DNA of 64,000 nucleotides from Diplonema papillatum. Lineage: Eukaryota > Euglenozoa > Diplonemea > Diplonemida > Diplonemidae. Both the position numbers and the translations under genes were made by a program. Numbering within the stretch: the first letter of the stretch is position 1; each line of letters begins with the position of its first letter. This document shows positions 9,831 to 18,311 of this stretch, piece by piece. The notes below the pieces were generated by a model. That model saw nothing but the letters and a program-made list of their open reading frames with translations, was not told where the DNA came from and made no database searches. The stretch spans positions 84,819-148,818 of the forward strand of contig JAPJBO010000573.1 in NCBI GenBank assembly GCA_030068145.1. Reading direction: 5' to 3'.

Positions 9831-11810
9831 ATGCCAGCCCCTATGAGCATGTCGGAACGCATGTTGCGCGACCAGGTGGAAGCCTTGGTGGGGAAACTGA
9901 TCGTGTACCGGTGTAGAAGAAAGGGCGCCGTGGACTACGGCATGTACGCTGGGGTCTTGGGACGTAGTGAGGGAGGTGCGGCAGTTCCTCCGTATGTTGT
10001 GCGGCGGAGTGAGGCTTTCAACTACCTTGACACGGTAGAGCCCCACGACGGACCCGAGGAAACGGTCCAGATGCCGCACCCCGAGTGGGAGTACAGCCGC
10101 GTGGTGGAGGCGTCGGTCCACCAGACGGAGGCGGCAGAGGCGTTCGTGCGGAAATCGCAGGAGCGACAGCAACACGAGGTTGCTAGTCTGCGGCAGCGAC
10201 TTGCGGCGATGGAGGCCCTGGTTCAGCAGCAAGCTGTAGACGGACCCCGCGATGCGATGATGGGAGAGGTTCCTCGGAGACACCCTGCAGACGTTGCAGG
10301 TGTGAAGGAGTGGGTGAACGAAGTTGAAGATGATCCCCACCGTCTGGTCTTGCAGCTAGAGGGCCGATGGGTCGTGCCGTATCTCAGCTCGACGGGGGGT
10401 AAAATCCTCCAAGGCTCTTCGCCATTGGATCTTCGCCGCCTCGGAGATGGAGGATTGGTGGAAAACCCACCATTTGACTCTGGGCAACTTCCTTTTGCGG
10501 CAAGTGTTGCTGCAGTTCTGTTTCGTGCGGGACAGGGTTCCACGGGCAGTGCTGCAACAGCGCTTGGAGAAGGAGGACACCTCGATTCACGAGGTGCTGC
10601 GTGCAGCTGCGTCGTGTTCCCCCGCCAAGAACGTGCCAGCTTTCCCTTCTCGTCAGAAGACGGCCAAACCGCGAACACGGACGGGAAACGCAGAGGCGGG
10701 GGGGAGGCATTGACTAGCTTCTTCCCCGCTTCACCCGGCACGCGCAAGGGCGTTTCCTCGGCTACGCTCGACGTCCCGCAGAAGAAGGAGCACCCCGCCC
10801 TTCGGCGCATTCGACGAAGGCTCACCGCCAAACGTTTCTCTCTTCGGACGAGCAAAAGTCGAATAGGAAAAGAAGAAAAAGGAAAAGAAAACAGAATCAC
10901 CCCTACTCGTACCTCCAGAGTGAACAACGAAGCAGTGGTTCCAGCAAAGGAAGCCTGGGGAGAGTTGGAATCGCTGGTGAGTCGAATGTGGGCCAGGTCC
11001 ACTTCGACCCAGCGCCAGTATTTGTGGGCCCGGTTAGTCCGATGGACAGCCGCAAACAAATTGCAGTTGACCGCGGATTCGGCGGCTCTGTTTGTATTGG
11101 CTACAAAGGTCAGCCGGCAAGGACAGCTCGCCTATGCAAAAGCATTAGCGGGGACATTCCGGCATATCGGCATGCCTGCCCAGTCCCTGCACAGTCTTGC
11201 GGGGGCACTAAGAGCGGTCGGGGGAGCCATTCCTGTGCACCAGGCCCGGCCGGTAACCAAATTAAAGTTGGTGGCTTGGGCACGCCGTCAAGTACCCGAG
11301 CTGCAGCTGGCGGCCCTTCTTGCGTGGAAAACCGCAAGTCGTTGGGGGGAAGTGACCCAGTTAGGATCACACCAGTTCTTGAAAGTGACAAACTCAAAAG
11401 TGGTCTTAGACTGGGCCTCAGTTCCGAAGTCGCGAAGATCCAACCCGTTCACTCGTTCAAGGTGGGCTGTGGTGGTTGGGGATTTGACCTCCGAGATCGC
11501 CTCCCTATTCCAAACACTGCAGCCGTTCCATCAACTCTGTCCCGTAACAACCGCAGAATTAGCACTTTTGTGGCAGAAAGACCCCCAGATGCGCGGCTTT
11601 ACAGGTCACAGCATCAAGCGGGGAGCCACAACACACCTTTTCAAGGCGGTAGAGCAAGGGGCCAGGTTGCCTCTAGAGTTGATTGGACGGCTCGCGAAAC
11701 ACAAAGAAGGCCAAGGGAGTGGGATTCCCGACATGACGCTCCGTTACGGAAGCGATTCGGTAGCAATGGCCGAAGCGTTGGGAACAGCCCACGCGACGGC
11801 CCTCTTGTGA
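9831..11810 (+). CDS. Tyrosine recombinase frame of the YR retroelement
   Basis: A 659-codon frame. The last ~300 residues show the tyrosine recombinase layout: a core-binding helical part, the box I Arg in KTASRWGEV (about 11330-11350), the H-x-x-R of GHSIKRGAT (about 11605-11630) and the Tyr of TLRYG (about 11740). The N-terminal half carries a coiled, Gln/Glu-rich stretch and a basic linker, with no recognised domain. The role is to integrate the circular cDNA by strand exchange, as in DIRS-class elements. Confidence 0.8.
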   Translation: MPAPMSMSERMLRDQVEALVGKLIVYRCRRKGAVDYGMYAGVLGRSEGGAAVPPYVVRRSEAFNYLDTVEPHDGPEETVQMPHPEWEYSRVVEASVHQTEAAEAFVRKSQERQQHEVASLRQRLAAMEALVQQQAVDGPRDAMMGEVPRRHPADVAGVKEWVNEVEDDPHRLVLQLEGRWVVPYLSSTGGKILQGSSPLDLRRLGDGGLVENPPFDSGQLPFAASVAAVLFRAGQGSTGSAATALGEGGHLDSRGAACSCVVFPRQERASFPFSSEDGQTANTDGKRRGGGEALTSFFPASPGTRKGVSSATLDVPQKKEHPALRRIRRRLTAKRFSLRTSKSRIGKEEKGKENRITPTRTSRVNNEAVVPAKEAWGELESLVSRMWARSTSTQRQYLWARLVRWTAANKLQLTADSAALFVLATKVSRQGQLAYAKALAGTFRHIGMPAQSLHSLAGALRAVGGAIPVHQARPVTKLKLVAWARRQVPELQLAALLAWKTASRWGEVTQLGSHQFLKVTNSKVVLDWASVPKSRRSNPFTRSRWAVVVGDLTSEIASLFQTLQPFHQLCPVTTAELALLWQKDPQMRGFTGHSIKRGATTHLFKAVEQGARLPLELIGRLAKHKEGQGSGIPDMTLRYGSDSVAMAEALGTAHATALL

Positions 11811-13222
11811 TTCCTCCTCCTGCCTCTCCCTCTCCTCTCAAAACTCGCCATACAATCACACGGCGCTCTCATGCGACCCGCCTGCCTCGAACGGCAGAGG
11901 AACGGGAATCACCGCTACACGTTGCTAGCATTACACCCATGCGTGTTGATTTCTTGAAGAACCGGATGCGGAAAAGCGTCCGCGATCGTTTTGAGTCCGT
12001 GTGGAACACCACCTTCCAACCAAAAACCTGCTTGAAAAAAGAAGAAAACGTGCGTCAAAAAGAGACACCCCGATGCTCTATGTTCCAAGGGTCGCACGCG
12101 CGAACCCTCGTCGAGAACGGTATTGCTTCAGTAGCGCAAGCCCCAGGAACCTTGGAAACTGTCCCGTTCACTGTCGTGGAAGAAAAGCCGACAGGAATGC
12201 GACAGCGTTTTATTTTGTGGACCCAGGAAGCTAATTCCGCTCTAAAGAGCGAGGGCTATGAAGCCTATGTCCCACTGGGGCACGTGTCAGAATACCTCGA
12301 CGCGGTACTCGGCGAGTGTGCGACAACCCGCGACCTGCGGACAGGTTTCTATCAGGTAGAGATCCCACCCGAGTCAAGAAAGCATTTTCGTTTCGTAGAC
12401 GACTCGGGGACCTGGTACGAAATGAATCGGTTGCCAATGGGCCACAGCTGTGCACCAGAGATCATGCACACGCTGACATCGGTATTGGCCGCGGATCCGG
12501 CCTTTGTTGCTCCAGAGCACGCGGCAAAGAACGTGGGTGTACATGCCTGGATTGACAACATCCGGTTGTACGGTTCCGCCCGTGAGATCGCCGCCCACAC
12601 AATGAAAATGGATTGTTTGGCGAAGGAGGCAAATGCCTCATGGAAAGAAGCAGACAGCAACGACGGGGTATGTCGATACGACTTCATCGGAGTCGACTTC
12701 GATCACGGCGCCAACACGGTCGCCCCGTCAGAGAAGCTGCTCGGGAAGCTTGACAAGGCCGACTTGTCTTGCATCACGGCTGGAGAACTGGAGTCTCTAG
12801 GGGGACGGCTGCTTCACGCAAGCTCAATCTCTGGAGTGTTTCCCGGTTCCTTTTGGTGGGCGTTGAAGTTTCTGCGGCGGGTCACGAACTCGCTGGATCG
12901 ATGTTCGCGGACACCGGCTGACAAAGTTCAAGTGCCCCGCTGTGCAGCCTCTGAATTGAAAGATTGGATTCGTTCGGTTCACAAGGCACGTGTTCTTTCT
13001 CCCTCCCTGCCTCGGAATATATCGCGAGCTGACAAGAAATCGGCCACCACAGAGCCTGAGGGAGACCAGTGCCCGGAAACAGGTGGGAAGGGAGGGGGGA
13101 GTAGGACTCCGCCCCACCCACCTCCCGGGCACGGTACGGTACATCCACATCCAATTGACAAATACTGGGCGGTTGATTGGACACGGGAAAGGTGTGCTGC
13201 GAGGACCGCCTGCTACCTTTGA
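10988..13222 (+). CDS. Reverse transcriptase frame of the YR retroelement
   Basis: The recognisable RT lies at about 12050-12900 in a frame overlapping the YR frame. It shows a fingers segment FYQVEIPPESRKHFRF, the palm motif RLPMGHSCAPEIMH (motif B) and AWIDNIRLYG, which stands where the YxDD box is expected with Asp-Asn in place of Asp-Asp. The 5' part of the frame that overlaps YR is probably not translated. Expression of such overlapping frames in this class is usually by frameshift or internal start. Confidence 0.75.
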   Translation: MGQVHFDPAPVFVGPVSPMDSRKQIAVDRGFGGSVCIGYKGQPARTARLCKSISGDIPAYRHACPVPAQSCGGTKSGRGSHSCAPGPAGNQIKVGGLGTPSSTRAAAGGPSCVENRKSLGGSDPVRITPVLESDKLKSGLRLGLSSEVAKIQPVHSFKVGCGGWGFDLRDRLPIPNTAAVPSTLSRNNRRISTFVAERPPDARLYRSQHQAGSHNTPFQGGRARGQVASRVDWTARETQRRPREWDSRHDAPLRKRFGSNGRSVGNSPRDGPLVIPPPASPSPLKTRHTITRRSHATRLPRTAEERESPLHVASITPMRVDFLKNRMRKSVRDRFESVWNTTFQPKTCLKKEENVRQKETPRCSMFQGSHARTLVENGIASVAQAPGTLETVPFTVVEEKPTGMRQRFILWTQEANSALKSEGYEAYVPLGHVSEYLDAVLGECATTRDLRTGFYQVEIPPESRKHFRFVDDSGTWYEMNRLPMGHSCAPEIMHTLTSVLAADPAFVAPEHAAKNVGVHAWIDNIRLYGSAREIAAHTMKMDCLAKEANASWKEADSNDGVCRYDFIGVDFDHGANTVAPSEKLLGKLDKADLSCITAGELESLGGRLLHASSISGVFPGSFWWALKFLRRVTNSLDRCSRTPADKVQVPRCAASELKDWIRSVHKARVLSPSLPRNISRADKKSATTEPEGDQCPETGGKGGGSRTPPHPPPGHGTVHPHPIDKYWAVDWTRERCAARTACYL

Positions 13223-13744
13223 CCAGGAGTGCCAGAGGGCGACGCTGAAGAAGATAGATGGAGAGGGACCTGTACGTGTTCTCATGGCCATCGCTACTCG
13301 CGCTGACGTTCTCTCGAGAGAGGAAGACGCGTTGGTGCAGGGACCATCTCTCCAGGGTGTTTCCGGTGCACCGGTCCCGAAAGTGGATGATGCTCAAGCG
13401 ATCCACCCATAGTAGGTCGCGTACTGCGTAGGAGTGCGGCCCACGCCGCGAAGTCGTTGGCGTGAGCCTCGATAGCGTGGATGGGTGCAGATCTTGGTTG
13501 TAGTAGCAAATATTCAACGGGAGAACATTGAAGGCCGAAGTGGAGAAGGTTTTCCTTTAAGGGTCGGGCTAGCAAGTCGCGACCCTTTTGACGTGTCTTC
13601 ACCCTGGAGGCCAACTCAGGTTACGACCTTTTCGACATCAATGTTATGTCTCCCGTCCGTAAAGGGTTTAACGAGCACCGCGCACCGTTTTGTGCCGTCA
13701 TTGAGAGCGGGCCTCGACCCAGTGTCGGGGCTGGCCGGGGGCTG

Positions 13745-14215
13745 GGAATGGCAGTAGATCCCAGCTCCGGAGAGCCTGGGCCCCCGCGGGAGATCCCCGG
13801 CAGCCCGCAGGGCCGAGGCTCTCCAAGGGCTTGGAATGGCCGTTTTATCGGTAGATCCATTCCCAGTCCCGGAGAGCCTGGCCCCCGCGGGAGATCCCCG
13901 GCAGCCCGCAGGGCCGAGGCTCTCCGGGGGCCATTTTATCAGTAGATCCATTACCAGCTCCGGAGAGCCTGGGCCCCTGCGGGAGATCCCCGGCAGCCCG
14001 CAGGGCCGAGGCTCTCCAAGGGCTTGGAATGGCCGTTTTATCAGTAGATCCATTCCCAGTCCCGGAAAGCCTGGCCCCCGCGGGAGATCCCCAGCAGCCC
14101 GCAGGGCCGAGGCTCTCCGGGACTGTGACTGGCCGTTTCATCAGTAGATCCATTCCCAGTCTCGGAGAGCCTGGGCCCCCGCGGGAGACCCTCCGCCCCC
14201 ACACTGACCTGGTGA
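13745..14215 (+). repeat. Tandem repeat, ~97-bp unit, about five copies
   Basis: AGTAGATCC recurs at about 13753, 13850, 13943, 14044 and 14140. Each unit carries a GC-rich block CCGCGGGAGATCCCCGGCAG and an AT-rich GGCCGTTTTATCAGTAGATC. Copies differ at a few sites and by short indels. Open frames through it are non-coding artefacts. Confidence 0.85.
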
Positions 14216-16159
14216 AGGGGCCGGCGTAGCAAAGCTGTCCTTTTGAGTGGACGCCGCAGGGAACGGGACGGCGTTCCAAACCCCCTGGCGGGTTTCGTTC
14301 GCCCCGATGGAAGCAAGGAAGGGCGCTGTGCGCTTAGCACTGGCACCCCGCACGTGAACAGAGAACCTTCCGTTGCCGGAATACAAGATAGGGATGCGAC
14401 AGAACGTGGAGGAGGGAAAAACAAAGAAAGCAACGTCCTCTCAAAAAGGGGTTGTGCAACGATCCAAGACGCAAGGAAAGAGTGGGGGGAGGGAGCGAGG
14501 GGTAGGGGGTAAGAATGGTGGTCCTTCGACAGAGCGGCATGCAACTACCTCACCCTACAGAAGCTGACTGTGCTTTTGTGCGTGTCAGTTTTCTTTCGCT
14601 CCTTTGCTTGCGCGTTTTAGTAGACGTTCTTGCTCAGCCTTCTGGTGCGGGGGGGATGCAAGAACGTGTTGGGATGGTCCGTGCTCAACACCGTCTCCCA
14701 TCTCGTGATTCGGTCCTTTAAGCCACGGGCACAATAGGCAGACCATCATAGGCGCGGAACCTGAGTGCTGCAGACAGGGCGGTGCGAGTCAGGTGGGGGA
14801 GGCGGCAGCAAACTCCGTGCGACCCACTGCTACGACAGGTGAATTTGGTCGCCTGTCATAACAACCGTTTGTTCCACTCGCAACACGCGGCATGGCTTGT
14901 GGCACTGTGTGCTTGGTTTAACTTCTGGTGGGACGCCTTCGGGCGGAATTCTGACTTTTTCTAGCTTTAATTCTGATGGGTCCTCTGTGCTTCAAAATCG
15001 CCGGTTGGTTACGTGCGAGCATGGAGCGCTCGAGATGTGCTGGATGAACGGCCGCAGATTTGGCACTGGACTTTTAACTCGGAAATGTGCAGCACGGGCT
15101 GTTCAGCAGAATGCTTGAAAAACGAGTGGCCGTGCAGTCTGCGGTGCGGCAAAATGGTGGATGGAGGATTTGGCACCCCAAAGAGAAGGGACCGCAGAAT
15201 AACGGAAACTGCAGGAGCGGACCGAGCCCTTAAGGCGGTGCGGTAAGTCTTGTCTGACGACATGGGGGGTCGCTTTATCTCTTCAGCGGCGAGGAGCCGC
15301 CTGCCCCCGCCACCGCTCTTTTCGCACGTAACCCCGGCCAGCCTGTAGTCGATTCTAATACTCGCGCCGGGGGGTGTATTTTTCACCAAAGGCATGAAAA
15401 AAAGCTTTGTCTGCTTACGGAAAGGTGTGAAAGGCTTGTCTTATCAAACACTGCTGTGCCACACATACGTGCCGCATAATTTCCTGAAGCTTCACGACAG
15501 GTGGCGAGAGAGCCAGTTCGTCATAATTCTGGGTTCTTTCTTCTTGAACGGGAAGGATAGGGGAAGGGGGGGCACGAAACTACCTGAACGACGAGAAACG
15601 TAGGAAAAATGGTGTGGGAAAAGTACACGCGCAAGAAATACTCGACGTTGCTGCTTCGACTCCGAATGGAAGGGAGGAAATATAGAGGTAAGGGGCAAAC
15701 ACAATACAAACACAATCTGATTTGTTCTTACACCACCGTGTGTTGTTTTCTCACTCAGGACTTTGACCTGTTGTGTTTGTGTGTTTTGTCGTGTAGGGGT
15801 AGACCTGCATGGCAACACGTGGTTCGGTAGTTACAGCACTTGGGATCCCTTCTGTTCTTTGTCAGGCAGCATCGTCGAGCATTTCCTGTCAAGCTGGCGC
15901 TTATGTAAAAATATTGACTGCATGGTGCCCAGGTTTTTACAGGGGGGGGGAAACAAAGAAAGCATGCCGGGAGCACTTGTCTGAAGGAAACGGCAATATA
16001 TAGTTGAGGCACCGTCCAAAAAGAAGAAAAAGGGACTTTTGGCATTCTTCGCTTTTTCCTCACGAAAGGAGCGCTGCGTCTTTCTTCGTCGTGCCTTCCG
16101 CTAAATGGTGAAGAATGCCGTCTTTTCCCCCATACCTTGCGGGGCAACCCGTAAGATGC
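14216..16159. other. No gene recognised
   Basis: Moderate-GC unique-looking sequence. A degenerate family A remnant (GAGCATTTCCTGTCAAGCTGGCGCTTATG, cut here to its core) is visible around 15870-15905. I found no domain and no convincing exon pair. Confidence 0.4.
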
Positions 16160-16376
16160 TACTACAAAAAGACAGGCGCTTCGTTTTGTTTGTGCGTGCC
16201 GGTAGTTCGTTTTCCCGCTTGTAGTTACGCCTGTGTCACTTTCAGGTAAGGAATTCAGATCAACCACCTAAACACGCTGCCTACGTCTTTTTAGAATTTG
16301 TTTTTAGTCTGCGCAATCCATTGAAGACATTGCCACGCGCAAGATTGTTAGTACTAAAAAGACGACTGGACATCTC
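16160..16376 (+). repeat. Dispersed repeat family C, copy 1
   Basis: It contains GACAGGCGCTTCGTTTTGTT, GATCAACCACC and CTGCCTACGTCTTTTTAG in the same order as 33515-33905. It starts and ends with short AAGATTGTTAGTACTAAAAA-type blocks, suggesting a tandem array of a ~200-bp unit. Confidence 0.6.
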
Positions 16377-16574
16377 TTCCCTGGGAACTCCTGCCGCAGA
16401 AGATGGAGAGTGACCATACAGGGGAGTCGGTTAGTAAAGGGTGCAGACAGAATCGCACGCACGCATACTTTCACTTCGGCAAGCCAAGGTTATGCCTGAT
16501 GTGACCGACACCAGGATCACATTCGCAGAGATTGTTTTGGGATTGCCTTATTTCGTGAGGGATGCGAAGAATGA

Positions 16575-16745
16575 AAAGTGTTCCTTATGTCTCTGAATGT
16601 CGGACTCTTGTTGCATAAGTAGGAGTCGTTGTGACGAAAGCCGAATCGGTCGTGGCTTCTTGTCCAGGCCGTTTCTTCAATTCCGACTCTCGATATATAT
16701 CGCGAGTCGACAAGAAATCGGCCACCACCCCTTGGCAGTAGCTGC
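16575..16745 (+). mobile_element. Internally deleted fossil fragment of the YR retroelement
   Basis: It matches the element's left flank (GTCGTTGTGACGAAAGCCGA region), joined directly to a segment like 13012-13050 (TATATCGCGAG, then GACAAGAAATCGGCCACCAC). It has no coding capacity and looks clearly older than the 9.5-13.4 kb copy. Confidence 0.6.
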
Positions 16746-17873
16746 TTGCTTCGGGAAGAAAAGGATGACAAGTGCTCACACAGTCATGTCTTCACCGAAC
16801 GGCACCTGCTTGCGAAGGCGGGTTGTGTTTATTTAATGATTTTCAGTTGACTCCCCGCGCCGCCCGGGTCTGTCTGCCGCATGCATCGACACTGCGTCGT
16901 CATAGTGGGCAACAGGAAGGAGAGGCGCAAGCGGGAGGTGTTCTCTGGTACCCCCTTGCATAGTGGACCGGCTCGTGCATTGGAGGGCGAACCTGCGAGA
17001 TTAGACGTACAAAAGAAGAAGACGAAAAAGCTGAACCAAGCTTCCTCTTCCGGTAGATAACCTGCCGAAGAGGATGCCAGAAGGAATCAACCACCAGCAG
17101 AGGGGTAGGTGTGGCTAGTTGTTGACACGTGCTCTCGTCGTCGTGGACGGAGACAGGCGGCTCTGGCTCTGCTCATGCACACAGCATGAGGTTGGATGGG
17201 GTTCTTGCTTGCGCACGCTGTAGTGATCACTAAGGTGTTCGAACCGGGAAACGGGGTAAACGAAGCCAGAGTTGTTTCCTGGAGCCGCTATGACGAAGTG
17301 CTGAACTGCAACGATGGTCGCTCTCCCGCTGCTCCAGCTGCGCGTACAAGCACACACAGACGCAGGGGGGCAGTCTCCATGGCACACCGCTGGGCAGACA
17401 CAGGTGGCTCGCGGCGTCTTCTACTATTGCAGCTCACCGTGAGCAGTGGCAAGTATAGCCGTCCTGAGTGGCACACGGGGGGACACCCCCCACCGGCGCC
17501 GGGCAGGGACGGGACTCTGCCGTATGGAAACACGCAGTCCTGAGCTGGACGCCGGATGGAGAAGCGTGAGGACCGCCCCCATCCAGTCCGCCGCCCGAAG
17601 CCTGCCCACCCTAGTGACAGTGACTCGTGGGCTTTTCTTTGGGATCAGACGTCGCCCACCTTCAGCAGCGACACGAACTTACACACGCACACGCTCACAC
17701 ACACACACACACGGATACTGCAGAAGACTCTGTCCAGATAGATTGACCAACAACAGATGGTGACGTATCCGCTCGGAAGGACATCGTCTCTGAGCAGACG
17801 CAAGTCGCAAAGAGAGCGCCATCACTCTCGCTGATCCATAGCACGTCGCTCCGTTGGACGGCGAGCCCATGCG
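16746..17873. other. No gene recognised
   Basis: Low-evidence sequence downstream of the kinase-SH2 gene. A short (AC)-like run lies at 17680-17712. No exon is supported. Confidence 0.4.
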
Positions 17874-18311
17874 CTACGTGGGGAAGGAATAGACCGACGA
17901 ACTGATCTTCGGGATTTCGCACTGCCCTGTCCCTCGGACGAAGTCGAGCGGAAACTTCTGCTTCAAGTTGTTGACGAGCAGCAGCAGCGTGGAGCCCACG
18001 GGCGAGCCCGGGAAGCCAGCCAGGGAGAGGCCCCCAGTGCCCGCCGGCATGATGAAGAAGTGCTGCGTCACAATGACGCCGTTTGCTTCGCGCTTGACGC
18101 TGAGGGCAAGGGTCCCTCGGTTGCTCTTGCTCGGCCGGATCAGCATCGAACCCCGGCTTGCGTGCTGCATCCGGTTTTCCGTGGACCCTGTGCTAGCGTT
18201 CAGCTCGAACATTTGCTGCTTGTTCAGTTCGATCACCTCTTCGACCATTTTCTCAGCGGAGCCGAAGTACCGTTCGAAGGGCTTGTAGTCGTCGACGTAG
18301 TGCACCGTTTC
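17874..18311 (-). CDS. SH2 exon of the SHK-like gene
   Basis: Acceptor atgacag|GAAACG opens a frame with an acidic/aromatic lead (HYVDDYKPFERYF), a helical stretch, then the SH2 core GSMLIRPSKSNRGTLALSVK. The Arg in LIRPS is the phosphotyrosine-binding beta-B5 Arg. Strands with GVIVTQHFFI and a C-terminal LLLLVNNLKQKF helix follow. The frame stops at 17874, soon after the domain, as expected for a C-terminal SH2. Confidence 0.8.
   Translation of the reverse strand, partial: ETVHYVDDYKPFERYFGSAEKMVEEVIELNKQQMFELNASTGSTENRMQHASRGSMLIRPSKSNRGTLALSVKREANGVIVTQHFFIMPAGTGGLSLAGFPGSPVGSTLLLLVNNLKQKFPLDFVRGTGQCEIPKISSSVYSFPT

Larger units (their letters stand above)
9530..13412 (+). mobile_element. 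Tyrosine-recombinase retroelement (YR upstream of RT), DIRS/VIPER-like fossil
   Basis: Two large overlapping plus-strand frames lie head to tail, first a tyrosine recombinase and then a reverse transcriptase. YR-before-RT order is known from the kinetoplastid VIPER and TATE elements; in DIRS and Ngaro elements YR follows RT. Element ends are not fixed. The left flank (9535-9650) recurs at 16575-16690, and a piece near 13012-13050 recurs right beside it there. The element looks fairly complete in its enzyme parts, but I could not recognise RNase H or a capsid-like domain with confidence, so I treat it as a probable fossil of moderate to young age. Confidence 0.75.

Noticed and set aside
13616-14279. 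Pro/Arg/Gly-rich frames in the 97-bp repeat
   Set aside because: Repeat-driven open frames on both strands, without splice or start context.
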